Under the pieces are notes generated by a model, which worked only from the letters and a program-made list of their open reading frames with translations, searched no databases and was not told where the DNA came from. The position numbers and the translations under genes are program-made. A stretch of 64,000 bases of DNA, from positions 62,001 to 126,000 of the forward strand of contig JADJOH010000004.1 in the NCBI GenBank assembly GCA_016713925.1, given 5' to 3'. How positions within the stretch are numbered: the stretch's first letter is position 1; the number at the start of each line of letters is the position of its first letter. Below, in pieces: positions 9,637 through 18,759 of this stretch. This stretch comes from Bacteroidota bacterium. Lineage in GTDB: Bacteria; Bacteroidota; Bacteroidia; AKYH767-A; OLB10.

Positions 9637-10406
9637 ATGTCCGAATTGCTGAATATTTGCCCTGCCTGTAATGCTTCTACCTTTATTCCCTATTTGGAAG
9701 TCAAAGACCATTCGGTTTCACATGAAACATTTCAGTTGGTGGAATGTACCTCTTGTGGTTTAGTATTTACCAATCCACGCCCGGAACCGGAAGCAATTGG
9801 TAAATATTATAAATCAGAGGAATATATCAGCCATACCAACAGTTCGGCTGGTCTGATGAATAAGGCCTATCAGTTGGCTAGAAAGCGTGCGATTGTAGGG
9901 AAAATGAAAGTACTGGAGTCCATGAATCCTGACCCGCGAATGTTACTCGATTATGGCTGTGGAACAGGGGAGTTCCTGGCTGCTGCTAAGGCAAAAGGAT
10001 GGGTTTGCGCCGGTCTTGAACCCGATGAGGGTGCACGGAATCAAGCACGGAAGAATCATTCGCTGAATGTGGAGGATCTGTGTTGATTATTGCGGTGCCC
10101 AATAGAACATCGTACGATGCTGAAGTATACGGACCCTACTGGGCAGCTTATGATGTCCCGCGTCACCTCTACCATTTTAGTAAAAAACCCATGCTGCAAT
10201 TGATCGAAAAAGCAGGTTTCACGTGTCACAGCGTACAACCCCTCTTCTTCGATCCGTTTTATATTGCCTTGCTGAGCGGTAAGTATAAAAATGGGTCCTC
10301 TAACCCGGTGACCGCAGCATTTACCGGACTGCAAACGACGCTAAAAGGGAAAAAAGATATCGAGAAGAATTCATCCTTGCTGTACATTTTTAAAGTGGCA
10401 AAATGA
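9637..10406 (+). pseudogene. Class I SAM-dependent methyltransferase with internal deletion
   Basis: The N-terminal part has a zinc-ribbon-like opening (CPAC-x-A ... CTSCGLVFTNPRP) and the SAM-binding motif LLDYGCGTGEFLAAAK, as in Methyltransf_23-type enzymes paired with mnmG in Bacteroidota. It runs to NVEDL, where the frame abruptly ends. The second frame resumes at LIIAVPNRTSYDAEVYGPYW, which is motif IV and beyond of the same family, and ends with a normal C-terminus. The roughly 50-65 residues that should lie between (the motif with the catalytic-face acidic loop and HVLEH-type helix) are absent. The change is therefore a real or assembly deletion plus frameshift, not a single-base slip. 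The substrate is unknown. Confidence 0.75.
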
Positions 10407-10480
10407 TCAAATAAACGTAGTACAGAATATTCAATAGACGGAAGAATAGCAATGTAGGAACGCGGATTAAGCGGATGTAG

Positions 10481-10603
10481 AGATTCGCGCGGATTTATTT
10501 GATACCAATTGCTGAGAGAATTCTCATTAATGTTGAGGAGAATTTTGATTTTGAGAAGCTTATTAAAAATTCAGTGACTCTTCTTAAACAGGAACGAACA
10601 TGA
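10481..10603 (+). pseudogene. Short C-terminal gene remnant coupled to the GNAT gene
   Basis: An open stretch of 40 codons lacks an ATG and encodes AERILINVEENFDFEKLI and a basic tail ending at TGA 10601-10603. This overlaps the ATG of the next gene in an ATGA arrangement. It looks like the preserved 3' end of a lost upstream gene that was once translationally coupled to the acetyltransferase. I do not recognise the family. Confidence 0.3.
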
Positions 10604-11046
10604 ACATAAGGCCATATGTTGTCTCAGATCAAAATGAAATAATTCACTTATTCAGACTTAATACTCCAACCTATTTTTCGCCCGATGAAGAGAGGGACTT
10701 GCTTAAATATCTTGAACGGTATAGTGCCAATTATTATGTGGTTTATGACGATTCAACACTAGCAGGATGCGGAGGAATTAATATTTCAAAGGATGGAAAA
10801 ACCGGAATGATCAGCTGGGATATCTTCCATCCCCAATATCAGGGAAAAGGATGGGGAACCCAATTGTTGAACTATCGCTTACAGAAACTTGCGAAGATCA
10901 AAAACATTGAAAAAATTATTGTACGTACTTCTCAGCTTGCACACAATTTTTATGAGAAGAATGGGTTCGCGCTTGTTGAAACGGTGAAGGATTATTGGGC
11001 CCCCGGATTTGATTTGTATCTTATGGAATATACTCACCCTATCTAG
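10600..11046 (+). CDS. GNAT-family N-acetyltransferase
   Basis: A 148-residue single-domain protein with the acetyltransferase fold. It shows a beta-strand core (YYVVYDDSTLAGCGGINI), the acetyl-CoA pyrophosphate loop QGKGWGTQLLNYRL (the Q/R-x-x-G-x-G/A pattern), and the C-terminal YEKNGF motif before the last strands. Proteins like this transfer acetyl from acetyl-CoA to small molecules, ribosomal proteins or antibiotics. Nothing here identifies the substrate. The start codon overlaps the stop of a short upstream remnant. Confidence 0.85.
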   Translation: MNIRPYVVSDQNEIIHLFRLNTPTYFSPDEERDLLKYLERYSANYYVVYDDSTLAGCGGINISKDGKTGMISWDIFHPQYQGKGWGTQLLNYRLQKLAKIKNIEKIIVRTSQLAHNFYEKNGFALVETVKDYWAPGFDLYLMEYTHPI

Positions 11047-11239
11047 TTCCTGAAATTTCAATTTTTAAACAAGACAACTAGTCAGAAATTTAAGTCAGGA
11101 GTAGTCCTGCTCGAAAAAGCAGGTATTGAACCATTAGAAGAGTGTACAGGTTCTTAACTGTTTGCTTTTAATAACTATTTCATTTCTACTGTTTAACATT
11201 CATATTCTACAATAACTTTACGTAAAATTAAACTATACC

Positions 11240-12289
11240 ATGAAGAAAATTTTACTCCTCCTTATTGGATTATCACCACTAGTTCTAAATGCTCAAATCA
11301 CGATCAATAGCAGCCATCTCCCTACTGTGGGACATAGTTTTGTAGATGCTATAGACGATACGTATAGTGCGCCAATTCTTCCGGGCGGAGCAAATCAAAA
11401 CTGGAACTATACCAGTTTGCAGAATTTGGATCAGGATACTACCACCTTTATCGCGGCGGCCACGACACCATACGGTCCATCATATTTTCCATCTTCTAAT
11501 ATGGCTATACATACGCCTGAAGACAGCCTCTATCTCTATGTAACTACGAATACGGGAGGACTTTATATCGACGGCTATTATTTCTATACCAGTCAGGCAC
11601 CCTTTGGCCAGAACGCCATTCCTTTCATCCCTTCTTATCTTTTCATCCCTACACCATTTACCTACCTCGATACGCAAACCAGCTATTATAAATATGTCAT
11701 CGATATAGATACAGCGCTCCCGTATATCCGCTTTGTGCATCAGGTCAATCAGGCTTTCGTTGGAGATGGATATGGAGCATTGCAGTTACCCACGGCTACC
11801 TACCCCAACACACTGCGAATAAAAGCCACGGAGACCATCATCGATTCATTGCTGGCAGATACCATTGGTAATGGTTCTTATTTCATGATTGATCCTCCTA
11901 CCGTTTCTCAACAGTCCAGCTATTATTGGCTGCAAGCTGCTCAGCCGGTCATCCTGCTTACGATTTCCGCGGATAGTTTGGGAACGACGGGTGAAAGTTC
12001 CAGCTATGTCCTTTCTTCAACAACATCCGTTCAGGAACCACAACCGGAAACGAAAGCTAACGTTAATGTGTATCCGAATCCTGCCAACGGATTAGTGAAT
12101 GTCTCTATGTTGAAAGAAGGGACCTCTAACACGATTTTCAGACTTTTTGATATGCAAGGCCGTGTGATACGTGAAACATCGCTGGAAGGCATCCAACAGT
12201 ATGGATTCTATGTGAATCATCTTGAACGGGGTGTTTATCTCTGGTCAATAGACGACGCCGGCGCGCAGGGAAAACTGGTGGTGGAATAG
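11240..12289 (+). CDS. Secreted protein with T9SS type A sorting domain
   Basis: A 349-residue protein with a clear signal peptide (MKKILLLLIGLSPLVLNAQ) and a C-terminal domain typical of type A T9SS cargo: VYPNPANGLVNVSM, then FRLFDMQGRVI, and ending in KLVVE. The central 230 residues are Thr/Tyr/Ser rich with no recognised catalytic motif. Such proteins are exported by the Sec system, then cross the outer membrane through T9SS, where the tail is removed or anchored. Function unknown. A monocistronic unit is likely because both flanks exceed 190 bp. Confidence 0.85.
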   Translation: MKKILLLLIGLSPLVLNAQITINSSHLPTVGHSFVDAIDDTYSAPILPGGANQNWNYTSLQNLDQDTTTFIAAATTPYGPSYFPSSNMAIHTPEDSLYLYVTTNTGGLYIDGYYFYTSQAPFGQNAIPFIPSYLFIPTPFTYLDTQTSYYKYVIDIDTALPYIRFVHQVNQAFVGDGYGALQLPTATYPNTLRIKATETIIDSLLADTIGNGSYFMIDPPTVSQQSSYYWLQAAQPVILLTISADSLGTTGESSSYVLSSTTSVQEPQPETKANVNVYPNPANGLVNVSMLKEGTSNTIFRLFDMQGRVIRETSLEGIQQYGFYVNHLERGVYLWSIDDAGAQGKLVVE

Positions 12290-12536
12290 TTTATTCAATT
12301 TTGCCGGAAGGGTATGTTTTTCAAATCGAAGACTATTCGGTTTGAGTAGTGATGTTTGGTTTTTTCGTAATATGTAGTAACTCATTGGTTATTGGGTCAG
12401 GGAAAATATTTTAGTGAATAGTTATATCGTAATGTGAGGAAGATCATTTTTTTATCAAATTAATTTTTGCAGTTTTGATGAACGTTGAGGAATAAAACTA
12501 TTTCGGCATTCTCTCTTTTCTGATACTGCTTCTATT

Positions 12537-13109
12537 ATGAACCGACCGCTCTATGTCCGCTATGCGCTACCATTTCTGCAATGGTATGTGCTGATGATTC
12601 TGGCGACAATTCTTATCGATTATATTCTTCATCGCATAGGAATGGTTTATATTGGTCGTTATCTCGGCTATGTGGGAACGGCTACCATACTATTATCTTT
12701 TATCTACTCCTTACGGAAAAGACAGTATATAAAAGCAGGCTCACCCAAGGATTATCTTAAATGGCATGAGTACATGGCCTGGGCCGGTGCGGTAATGATA
12801 TTTGTTCATGCAGGTGTGCATTTTAATGCAATTCTTCCCTGGTTGGCAGTGATCATGTTACTGATAGCCGTTGCCAGTGGCTTAGTGGGAAAATTCTTAT
12901 TGAAGAAGGCGAACGAAACGTTTAAAGAAAAGAAGATAGCCTTAGCGAAAGAGGGTTTGACAAAGGAAGAAATAGAAAAGAAATTATTTATTGATACGGT
13001 GACTGTCGACATCATGAAGAAATGGCGGGTGGTGCATCTCCCCATTTCTTTACTCGTCGGGCTATTATCCCTCTTACACATCATCAGCACCTTTATCTAC
13101 TCCAAATGA
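12537..13109 (+). CDS. Membrane cytochrome b-like protein
   Basis: A 190-residue integral membrane protein with about five transmembrane segments (near residues 12-30, 38-55, 78-95, 97-115 and 165-187). Several His residues sit in or next to the helices (WHEYMAW, VHAGVHF, RVVHLPIS, LLHIIS), consistent with haem b ligands. The stop codon overlaps the start of the next gene, a ten-haem cytochrome c (ATGA, 4 bp). The pair therefore probably forms one electron-transfer unit between the quinone pool and the periplasm. The exact family is not clear; DUF/ferric-reductase-like cytochrome b is the best description. Confidence 0.65.
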   Translation: MNRPLYVRYALPFLQWYVLMILATILIDYILHRIGMVYIGRYLGYVGTATILLSFIYSLRKRQYIKAGSPKDYLKWHEYMAWAGAVMIFVHAGVHFNAILPWLAVIMLLIAVASGLVGKFLLKKANETFKEKKIALAKEGLTKEEIEKKLFIDTVTVDIMKKWRVVHLPISLLVGLLSLLHIISTFIYSK

Positions 13110-14041
13110 ATAAGTGGATCGTATATGGTATTTTATTCATATGCATACTTTTGATGTATTGGTTTCCGCATGCGATGATCAATCCGGGTCAGTTGGTAGA
13201 AAGACATCGGCAACTCGACAACGAGTGTTCAGCCTGTCACGATGCCTTTCGGGGAATCTCCACTACAAAATGTATCTCCTGTCATCAATTGGAAAACATT
13301 GGCAAGGACAGTACTGCTCCGGCTTACGACAGACAGCTGAAAGAAAAAATACTGTTCCACGATAAACTGGTAGTCAAGGAATGTACCAACTGTCATAGTG
13401 ATCATCAGGGCCTGCATCCACCCGTAGGTGTTGCCCGGTTCAACCACGAATTCTTATCTCCTCCCGATCAGGGAAAATGCAGTTCCTGTCACAATAGACC
13501 GGAAGATAAATTACATCAGCTTTTCACTTCCGAATGCAAATCTTGCCATACTACCGACGACTGGAAAAAGGGAGCAAGCTTTAACCATGGACTTCTTTCC
13601 GTCAATGCACTCAACAATTGCAGTTCCTGTCATGCGAAGCCGCAAGACAACATGCATAACTTTACGCAGCAGAATTGTACGAGTTGCCACGATACTTCGC
13701 ACTGGAAGCCATCTACCTTTGAGCATAGCAGGTACTTTGTTCTCGACAGAGATCACAACGTGAAGTGTGAAACCTGCCATACCGAAAATAATTTTAAAGC
13801 GTATAGTTGCTACGGATGCCATGAACATACTCCGGCCAAAATTCGTTCAGAGCATATGGAAGAAGGAATTACCAATTTTGAAAACTGCGTCCGTTGTCAT
13901 AAAAGTGCTGACGAACATGATATACGTATGGGGGAAGGAAGCGATGGTAAGCAACTCAATGAACAGGAGAAGCAGCAGGTGAAAGGATATATTGAAAAGC
14001 AAGGTAAAAAGAAAGAGAAGGACCGTGAAGACAATGATTGA
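13106..14041 (+). CDS. Decahaem c-type cytochrome (cytochrome c3-like family)
   Basis: The 311-residue product begins with an N-terminal membrane anchor (WIVYGILFICILLMYWF). Ten CXXCH haem-attachment motifs follow: CSACH, CISCH, CTNCH, CSSCH, CKSCH, CSSCH, CTSCH, CETCH, CYGCH and CVRCH. The Lys/Glu-rich tail looks disordered. It is a periplasmic electron carrier tethered to the inner membrane. The ATG at 13106 overlaps the preceding cytochrome b gene stop, so the two are translationally coupled. Longer frames starting upstream would run inside that gene and are not credible. The electron acceptor is unknown; no dedicated reductase gene is adjacent. Confidence 0.88.
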   Translation: MNKWIVYGILFICILLMYWFPHAMINPGQLVERHRQLDNECSACHDAFRGISTTKCISCHQLENIGKDSTAPAYDRQLKEKILFHDKLVVKECTNCHSDHQGLHPPVGVARFNHEFLSPPDQGKCSSCHNRPEDKLHQLFTSECKSCHTTDDWKKGASFNHGLLSVNALNNCSSCHAKPQDNMHNFTQQNCTSCHDTSHWKPSTFEHSRYFVLDRDHNVKCETCHTENNFKAYSCYGCHEHTPAKIRSEHMEEGITNFENCVRCHKSADEHDIRMGEGSDGKQLNEQEKQQVKGYIEKQGKKKEKDREDND

Positions 14042-14286
14042 TCGGTTTTCTGAAGATGTGCTGTTTAGGCAATAAGTATAGCTTAATAATTGCCTTAGAA
14101 AATTCTGAGAACCTTCACCCTTTCTATATACCATTCGTTATTAATTTGAAGGGTAGATGCGGTTTCAGTACGACTTAATTATTCAAAGTAAAATCTCCTG
14201 TTTTTTCAAAGGGGAAATATCGAACAGGGTCAAAACATTTTTTATAACCACTAGTAACAAAAAGAAATTTTCACCAAATTTGTAGT

Positions 14287-15600
14287 ATGTCTAAACAGCT
14301 CTCTCTATTCCTTACACTCATCGTTTTCAGCTTTCAAATTCAGGCGCAAATACCAAATCCGGCGCTGGTAGGCTATTGGCACAACTGGAACGATGTAAGC
14401 GCTCCGTATATTCCGATTGACCAGGTCGACGACAGGTACAACGTCATCGAAGTCTCTTTCGCTATTCCTCAGTTTGGTACCGATTACAGGATGGAGTTTA
14501 TTCCGGATCAGGTAACGCCGCCGAACTTTATATCGCAAATGCAAACCCTGCAATCACAAGGAAAGAAGGTGTTGATCAGTATCGGTGGTGCAACAGCTCC
14601 TGTCTCTTTAAATAATGTAGTGGAGCGGGATAGTTTTATAAATTCCATGACTCGCATTCTCAACAACTATGGTTTTGATGGAATGGACATCGATCTGGAA
14701 GGAAGTTCACTTGCACTGACAGGAGGAACTATTAATGCGCCGATTGATTTGCCTGTAATACATCTGGTGGAAGCGGTAAAGCAAATCATGGACAATTACC
14801 GTATAAATTTTAATAGAAAAATGTTGCTGACGATGGCTCCCGAAACGGCTTTTGTACAGGGCGGGATGTCTGCTTTTGGAAGTATATGGGGTGCTTATCT
14901 GCCCGTGATTCATGCGCTTCGTGATTCCATGGATCTTCTCCAGGTGCAACTTTATAACAGTGGCTCCATGTATGGAATAGATGGAGGAATTTATACACAG
15001 GGGACCGCCGATTTTATTGTGGCGATGACAGAAGCGGTCATTCAGGGATTTACTACAGGTGGAGGCACTTTCGCAGGATTACCTGCATCGAAGGTGGCGG
15101 TGGGATTACCGGCCTGCACGATGGCTGCAGGAGGTGGATTTACGGATACGGCTACCGTTAGTTCGGCGATGCGCTATCTCCTCGGACAAGGACCTGCTCC
15201 GGGAAGCTATACGTTGACGAATACTGCGGGTTATCCCGGTCTGGGAGGAATGATGACATGGAGTATGAACTGGGATGCAATAGCCACCTGTGGAGGGATC
15301 TATGAGTATGCAGAAAACTTCGAGCACATTTTCGGTTCAACTACCACATCTATTCAGGAAAATGCATTCATGCAATCACCACAACTTTATCCAAACCCGT
15401 CAACAGGCGATGTATTTATAGTGATTCCTGAAAACGTTAAAACAGGAAGTCGCTTTCTGATGATGGATACACAAGGAAGAACTGTTCTCGAGGAAAGATT
15501 TGCAGGATCAGGGCGGATACAATTGCACGTGAAAGAATTAAATCGGGGGATCTATTTCTGGTGGATGGATGGTTATACGGGAAAAATTTTGTTGGAATGA
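14287..15600 (+). CDS. Secreted GH18 chitinase with T9SS sorting domain
   Basis: The 437-residue protein has a signal peptide (ending QIQAQ) and a GH18 catalytic barrel. The diagnostic DxxDxDxE motif is seen as DGMDIDLEG at residues about 131-139; the final Glu is the acid/base residue of substrate-assisted chitin hydrolysis. An early KVLISIGG strand and a late GGMMTWSMNWD strand complete the family signature. A type A sorting tail (LYPNPSTGDVFIV ... KILLE) directs T9SS export. It probably cleaves chitin or related GlcNAc polymers outside the cell. It has its own transcription unit followed by a strong palindrome. Confidence 0.9.
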   Translation: MSKQLSLFLTLIVFSFQIQAQIPNPALVGYWHNWNDVSAPYIPIDQVDDRYNVIEVSFAIPQFGTDYRMEFIPDQVTPPNFISQMQTLQSQGKKVLISIGGATAPVSLNNVVERDSFINSMTRILNNYGFDGMDIDLEGSSLALTGGTINAPIDLPVIHLVEAVKQIMDNYRINFNRKMLLTMAPETAFVQGGMSAFGSIWGAYLPVIHALRDSMDLLQVQLYNSGSMYGIDGGIYTQGTADFIVAMTEAVIQGFTTGGGTFAGLPASKVAVGLPACTMAAGGGFTDTATVSSAMRYLLGQGPAPGSYTLTNTAGYPGLGGMMTWSMNWDAIATCGGIYEYAENFEHIFGSTTTSIQENAFMQSPQLYPNPSTGDVFIVIPENVKTGSRFLMMDTQGRTVLEERFAGSGRIQLHVKELNRGIYFWWMDGYTGKILLE

Positions 15601-15643
15601 TGAAAATAATGGACCAATGATTACTGTTATTGGGGAATAGATG

Positions 15644-15693
15644 GAGGGGTTCACGGAGGGGTTCAAAATCTTGAACCCCTCCGTGAACCCCTC
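15644..15693. repeat. REP-like hairpin (perfect 23-bp stem, 4-nt loop)
   Basis: Left arm 15644-15666 and right arm 15671-15693 are exact reverse complements around the loop AATC. Each arm contains two copies of the word GAGGGGTTCA. It belongs to the same family as the hairpins beside the transposase at 17.4-18.4 kb. It could also terminate the chitinase transcript. The rest of the 15601-16079 spacer shows no gene. Confidence 0.8.
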
Positions 15694-16079
15694 TTCCGTG
15701 AATCCCCCTTGAATCTTCCAATAAATATTACCTTGATTGAATTTTTCAAAAATGATTTTAAATTATATGGAGACCACGACATTTTCAAATGATTATTCCA
15801 TCCTATTGCCCATTTTTATTTATCAAAAGCATTTTTATTTTAGGATAGCTTTTAGCCTATTTTTCTAATATTCATGGCGTTAGCGGAGCATGAAGTCCAA
15901 TTGTGGGATCACCAATTCTAGTTCAGGTGTTATCGAATCAATACGGCTTATATAGATAAATGATCATTAATTCATCTTTCATTGTGGTTTAATATAAGAC
16001 TAAACGGGATGTAACCTTCACGAAAGTTCTACGTAAAATATTTCAATTCGAAAAACCCGTAAGACCATAAAATTTCCAT

Positions 16080-17396
16080 ATGAAAAGTAGCCTTAGGAGT
16101 CAACTCAGGAACACACAAAAAATTAAGTTTCTTTATTTTGCCGGAGCGATAGCAGCGGGAATCGCCATCATAGCTACAGCTATTTATATGTCGCTTCCCA
16201 ACAAAAGTGTTGCGGGAAACTCCTTTTATTATCCGAGTTTCAGTTTTCACAATCCGGTTTTAATAAGCGGCACGGCCGGAAGTGTAAATGCCGTTTATAA
16301 ATTTTCCAATGTAGGAACCGGCATCGATGCCCATATTAAAATTATTAGTTTCTATAATGGTGCGACCCTAAACAACATGGATCATTTTACGGCGGGTTAT
16401 TATGATGCCTGGCAACCCTTCGTCAATTCACCGGGAAATAAAAGTTCGTGGATCAACTGGAGAATTACATTTAAGAAAGCAGGAACGAATACGGACACTG
16501 TCCTCACCCGATTGGCAGCCACCGCCATTGATGTGGATGGAGATGGGAGTGCATTGAAAGAAATTATTGGAGCACATCCGGTTTCCACGTATTCTGTGCT
16601 CGCCGGTGCACAGGTTACGGTTACATTCGGACGAGATTCCTGTATGGCCATAAGTTCATTTTCTAATGTGGCCAATATTGATACCAATATAACGCAGGCT
16701 ATGTTTATGAAAATATTTAATAACGTAAGCACCATTAACTACAGAACAGGAGCGGCTTCCTATTCTTCCGGTATACAAGTGCGACAGAATAGTATTTATT
16801 TCCGGTATTTTGATATGATGCCATCACCCTTACCGATTGAATTAGCGTCGTGGAAAGCGGAAATACTGAATAACCGTCAGGTACGATTAGTCTGGAGTAC
16901 TTCATCGGAAAAGAACAATGATTTTTTTATCATAGAGCGCTCACCGGATGGGGAGAACTTTGAAGAAGCCGGACGTGTGAAAGGTGCAGGGAACAGTAAC
17001 GACATGAAGTACTATTCATATATAGATAAGGAACCCTTTTCCGGAGTCAGCTACTACCGATTAAAACAAACGGACTATGATGGAACAACAGCTTCCTTTA
17101 AACCGGTAGCAGTAGATTTATCCCGATTGGCTTTAGCTGCATCCACAGCTCAAATAGCCCCGAACCCATTCACAAATTATTTTAAGCTAAATTTTAATTC
17201 GGAGTTGGACCAGAGCGGAGAAATGATTTTAACAAACATGAATGGCCAGGTACTCTACTCGCAAAATGTAGAACTTCAAACCGGAAGGAATGAGCTTTCC
17301 TATGCCAACGCAGAGAGACTTCAGCCCGGAATTTATTTTGTGAAAGTATTTTCCGGAAAGAAGTTGCTCGTATCCCAGAAGGTGGTGAAGGAGTAA
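16080..17396 (+). CDS. Secreted protein with T9SS type A sorting domain
   Basis: This 438-residue protein has an N-terminal hydrophobic export signal preceded by a basic stretch (residues about 15-40). The body contains two beta-rich regions. From about residue 245, the segment PLPIELASWKAEILNNRQ and the following FIIERSPDGENFEEAG form the fibronectin-like module found just before T9SS tails in many Bacteroidota proteins. The end is a type A sorting domain (IAPNPFTNYFKLNF ... SQKVVKE). No catalytic motif is visible. Transcription probably ends at the hairpin 17425-17472. Confidence 0.82.
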   Translation: MKSSLRSQLRNTQKIKFLYFAGAIAAGIAIIATAIYMSLPNKSVAGNSFYYPSFSFHNPVLISGTAGSVNAVYKFSNVGTGIDAHIKIISFYNGATLNNMDHFTAGYYDAWQPFVNSPGNKSSWINWRITFKKAGTNTDTVLTRLAATAIDVDGDGSALKEIIGAHPVSTYSVLAGAQVTVTFGRDSCMAISSFSNVANIDTNITQAMFMKIFNNVSTINYRTGAASYSSGIQVRQNSIYFRYFDMMPSPLPIELASWKAEILNNRQVRLVWSTSSEKNNDFFIIERSPDGENFEEAGRVKGAGNSNDMKYYSYIDKEPFSGVSYYRLKQTDYDGTTASFKPVAVDLSRLALAASTAQIAPNPFTNYFKLNFNSELDQSGEMILTNMNGQVLYSQNVELQTGRNELSYANAERLQPGIYFVKVFSGKKLLVSQKVVKE

Positions 17397-17424
17397 GGGG
17401 AATAACATGCGACGAAATTGCGGG

Positions 17425-17541
17425 TTACACCAATGGAGGGGTTCAAAATATTGAACCCCTCCATTGGTGTAATCCAATAAAATATCGCCCAACAAATTTG
17501 CCCATCCCCCCATGGAGGGGTTCAAGATTTTGAACCCCTCC
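17425..17541. repeat. Two REP-like hairpins upstream of the RAYT gene
   Basis: Hairpin one has perfect 22-nt arms at 17425-17446 and 17451-17472 with loop AATA. Hairpin two has 12-nt arms at 17514-17525 and 17530-17541 with loop GATT. Both are built on GGAGGGGTTCAA. The hairpin pair sits 133-250 bp before the transposase start. Confidence 0.8.
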
Positions 17542-17624
17542 GAAATTTCGCCCTCCGTTTGAAACCTTCCATTCCAATGCTTTGGGACAGGTAAATGAGC
17601 ATACCATTATATTCCGATGATTTA

Positions 17625-17632
17625 TATCTTTG
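17625..17632 (+). promoter_or_regulatory. Candidate -7 box of the RAYT gene
   Basis: TATCTTTG matches the Bacteroidota -7 consensus TAnnTTTG and lies 42 bp before the transposase ATG. No convincing -33 TTG was confirmed. Confidence 0.4.
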
Positions 17633-17674
17633 CATAATACTTTTCAATAAAAATTTTATAAAACCACCTTTAAT

Positions 17675-18190
17675 ATGGCTTACAATCCATTCTTACATCA
17701 TCGACGCTCGATACGCCTTCCCGATTACGATTATTCAAAACCGGGATGTTATGTTGTTACTATCTGTACACATGAAAAACAACGTTTTTTCGGGGAAATT
17801 ACAGAGGGTAAAATGATTTTGAGTGAAATCGGAAAATATGCAACCGACTGTTGGCTAGAAATACCATTACATTATCCGAATACTCAACTTCATGAATTTG
17901 TTATCATGCCGGATCATTTGCATGGTATCATTGAAATTTTGCCAACTGAAAATGTCGACCTTGCTCTTGAATCTACTCATCAACGTAACGCTTATCAAAA
18001 GATTATTCCAAGATCGCTTGGTTGTATAGTTAGAGGCTATAAAATCGGAGTAACTAAAAAAGTTAGAAAGGGGCTTAATGATAGGATTGTATGGCAGGAT
18101 AATTTTCATGATAAAATTATACGCAATGCAAACATGTTACGTAATTTTAAACGATATATCGTGAACAATCCAATCAATTGGAAGGGTTGA
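17675..18190 (+). CDS. REP-associated tyrosine transposase (RAYT, IS200-like Y1 fold)
   Basis: This 171-residue protein has the RAYT/Y1_Tnp signature: an N-terminal RRSIRLPDYDYSKPGCYVVTICT segment, the HUH metal-binding motif in HEFVIMPDHLHGIIEI, and a C-terminal IVWQDNFHDKIIRN ... NPINW segment. Such enzymes cleave and rejoin single strands at REP palindromes and are thought to mobilise them in trans, without ends of their own. At the site where relatives often have a Tyr (N-Y-x-D), this copy shows Phe (NFHD), so whether the nucleophile is retained needs an alignment. Hairpins of one family flank it on both sides, a classic REPtron. Confidence 0.85.
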   Translation: MAYNPFLHHRRSIRLPDYDYSKPGCYVVTICTHEKQRFFGEITEGKMILSEIGKYATDCWLEIPLHYPNTQLHEFVIMPDHLHGIIEILPTENVDLALESTHQRNAYQKIIPRSLGCIVRGYKIGVTKKVRKGLNDRIVWQDNFHDKIIRNANMLRNFKRYIVNNPINWKG

Positions 18191-18342
18191 GGGATTTGTA
18201 CATGGAGGAAAATGAAAGGTTCAAATAGAGTGGAGCTCGAATAATGCGAAATTGAAAATCGATGAATCAAAATCGACATTGTTGAAATCCGATCGTATTC
18301 CAATCCGATGGTTTTTCCAATACGGAGGGGTTCAAATACGGA

Positions 18343-18396
18343 GGGGTTCAAATATGGAGGGGTTCAAAATATTGAACCCCTCCATATTTGAACCCC
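18343..18396. repeat. REP-like hairpin downstream of the RAYT gene (perfect 25-bp stem)
   Basis: Arms 18343-18367 and 18372-18396 are exact reverse complements with loop AATA. Two further head-to-tail copies of the word ACGGAGGGGTTCAAAT immediately precede it (18322-18352), giving a tandem plus inverted cluster. It has the same GGAGGGGTTCAA core as the upstream hairpins. Confidence 0.8.
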
Positions 18397-18594
18397 GACC
18401 GCCATATGCTAACCCCGGCATCATGGTTGGCGTTTTCCAACGCATTACGGAACCAGAGGATGTACCATTAGAAAATATCTATTTATTCAATAGGATTATC
18501 TAAAGGCATACAGCATCCGGCAGAATGAATGCGGATGGAAAAGCAACAGAAAACGATGTCGCCTAAAACGCTATTCACCTGCCGGTGTGCTGTA

Positions 18595-18655
18595 GTAGTG
18601 ACAGGTCGCGACCTGTCTAAGAGCAATCGCGCTGTCACTAACGACCTGTCACTAC
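18595..18655. repeat. GTAGTGACAGGTCG inverted repeat
   Basis: GTAGTGACAGGTCG at 18595-18608 pairs with its exact reverse complement at 18642-18655. Inside lies a perfect 18-nt palindrome, GACAGGTCGCGACCTGTC (18600-18617). A related near-palindrome sits at 19766-19789, after the next gene. This is a second palindrome family distinct from the GGAGGGGTTC one. The 18191-18759 spacer otherwise contains no credible gene. Confidence 0.65.
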
Positions 18656-18759
18656 GTCACCTACTGTTACAAATTCCCGAAATAATTTTGACAATTTGGG
18701 TCAATGATTTGGTGGATGGCTGACTTTGACCTAACTTGTCGTAGTTTTTATAAAACGAT

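Noticed and set aside
18529..18723. 64-codon frame between the RAYT and WYL genes
   Set aside because: It is composed mainly of the palindromic GTGACAGGTCG repeats; no homology-like features.
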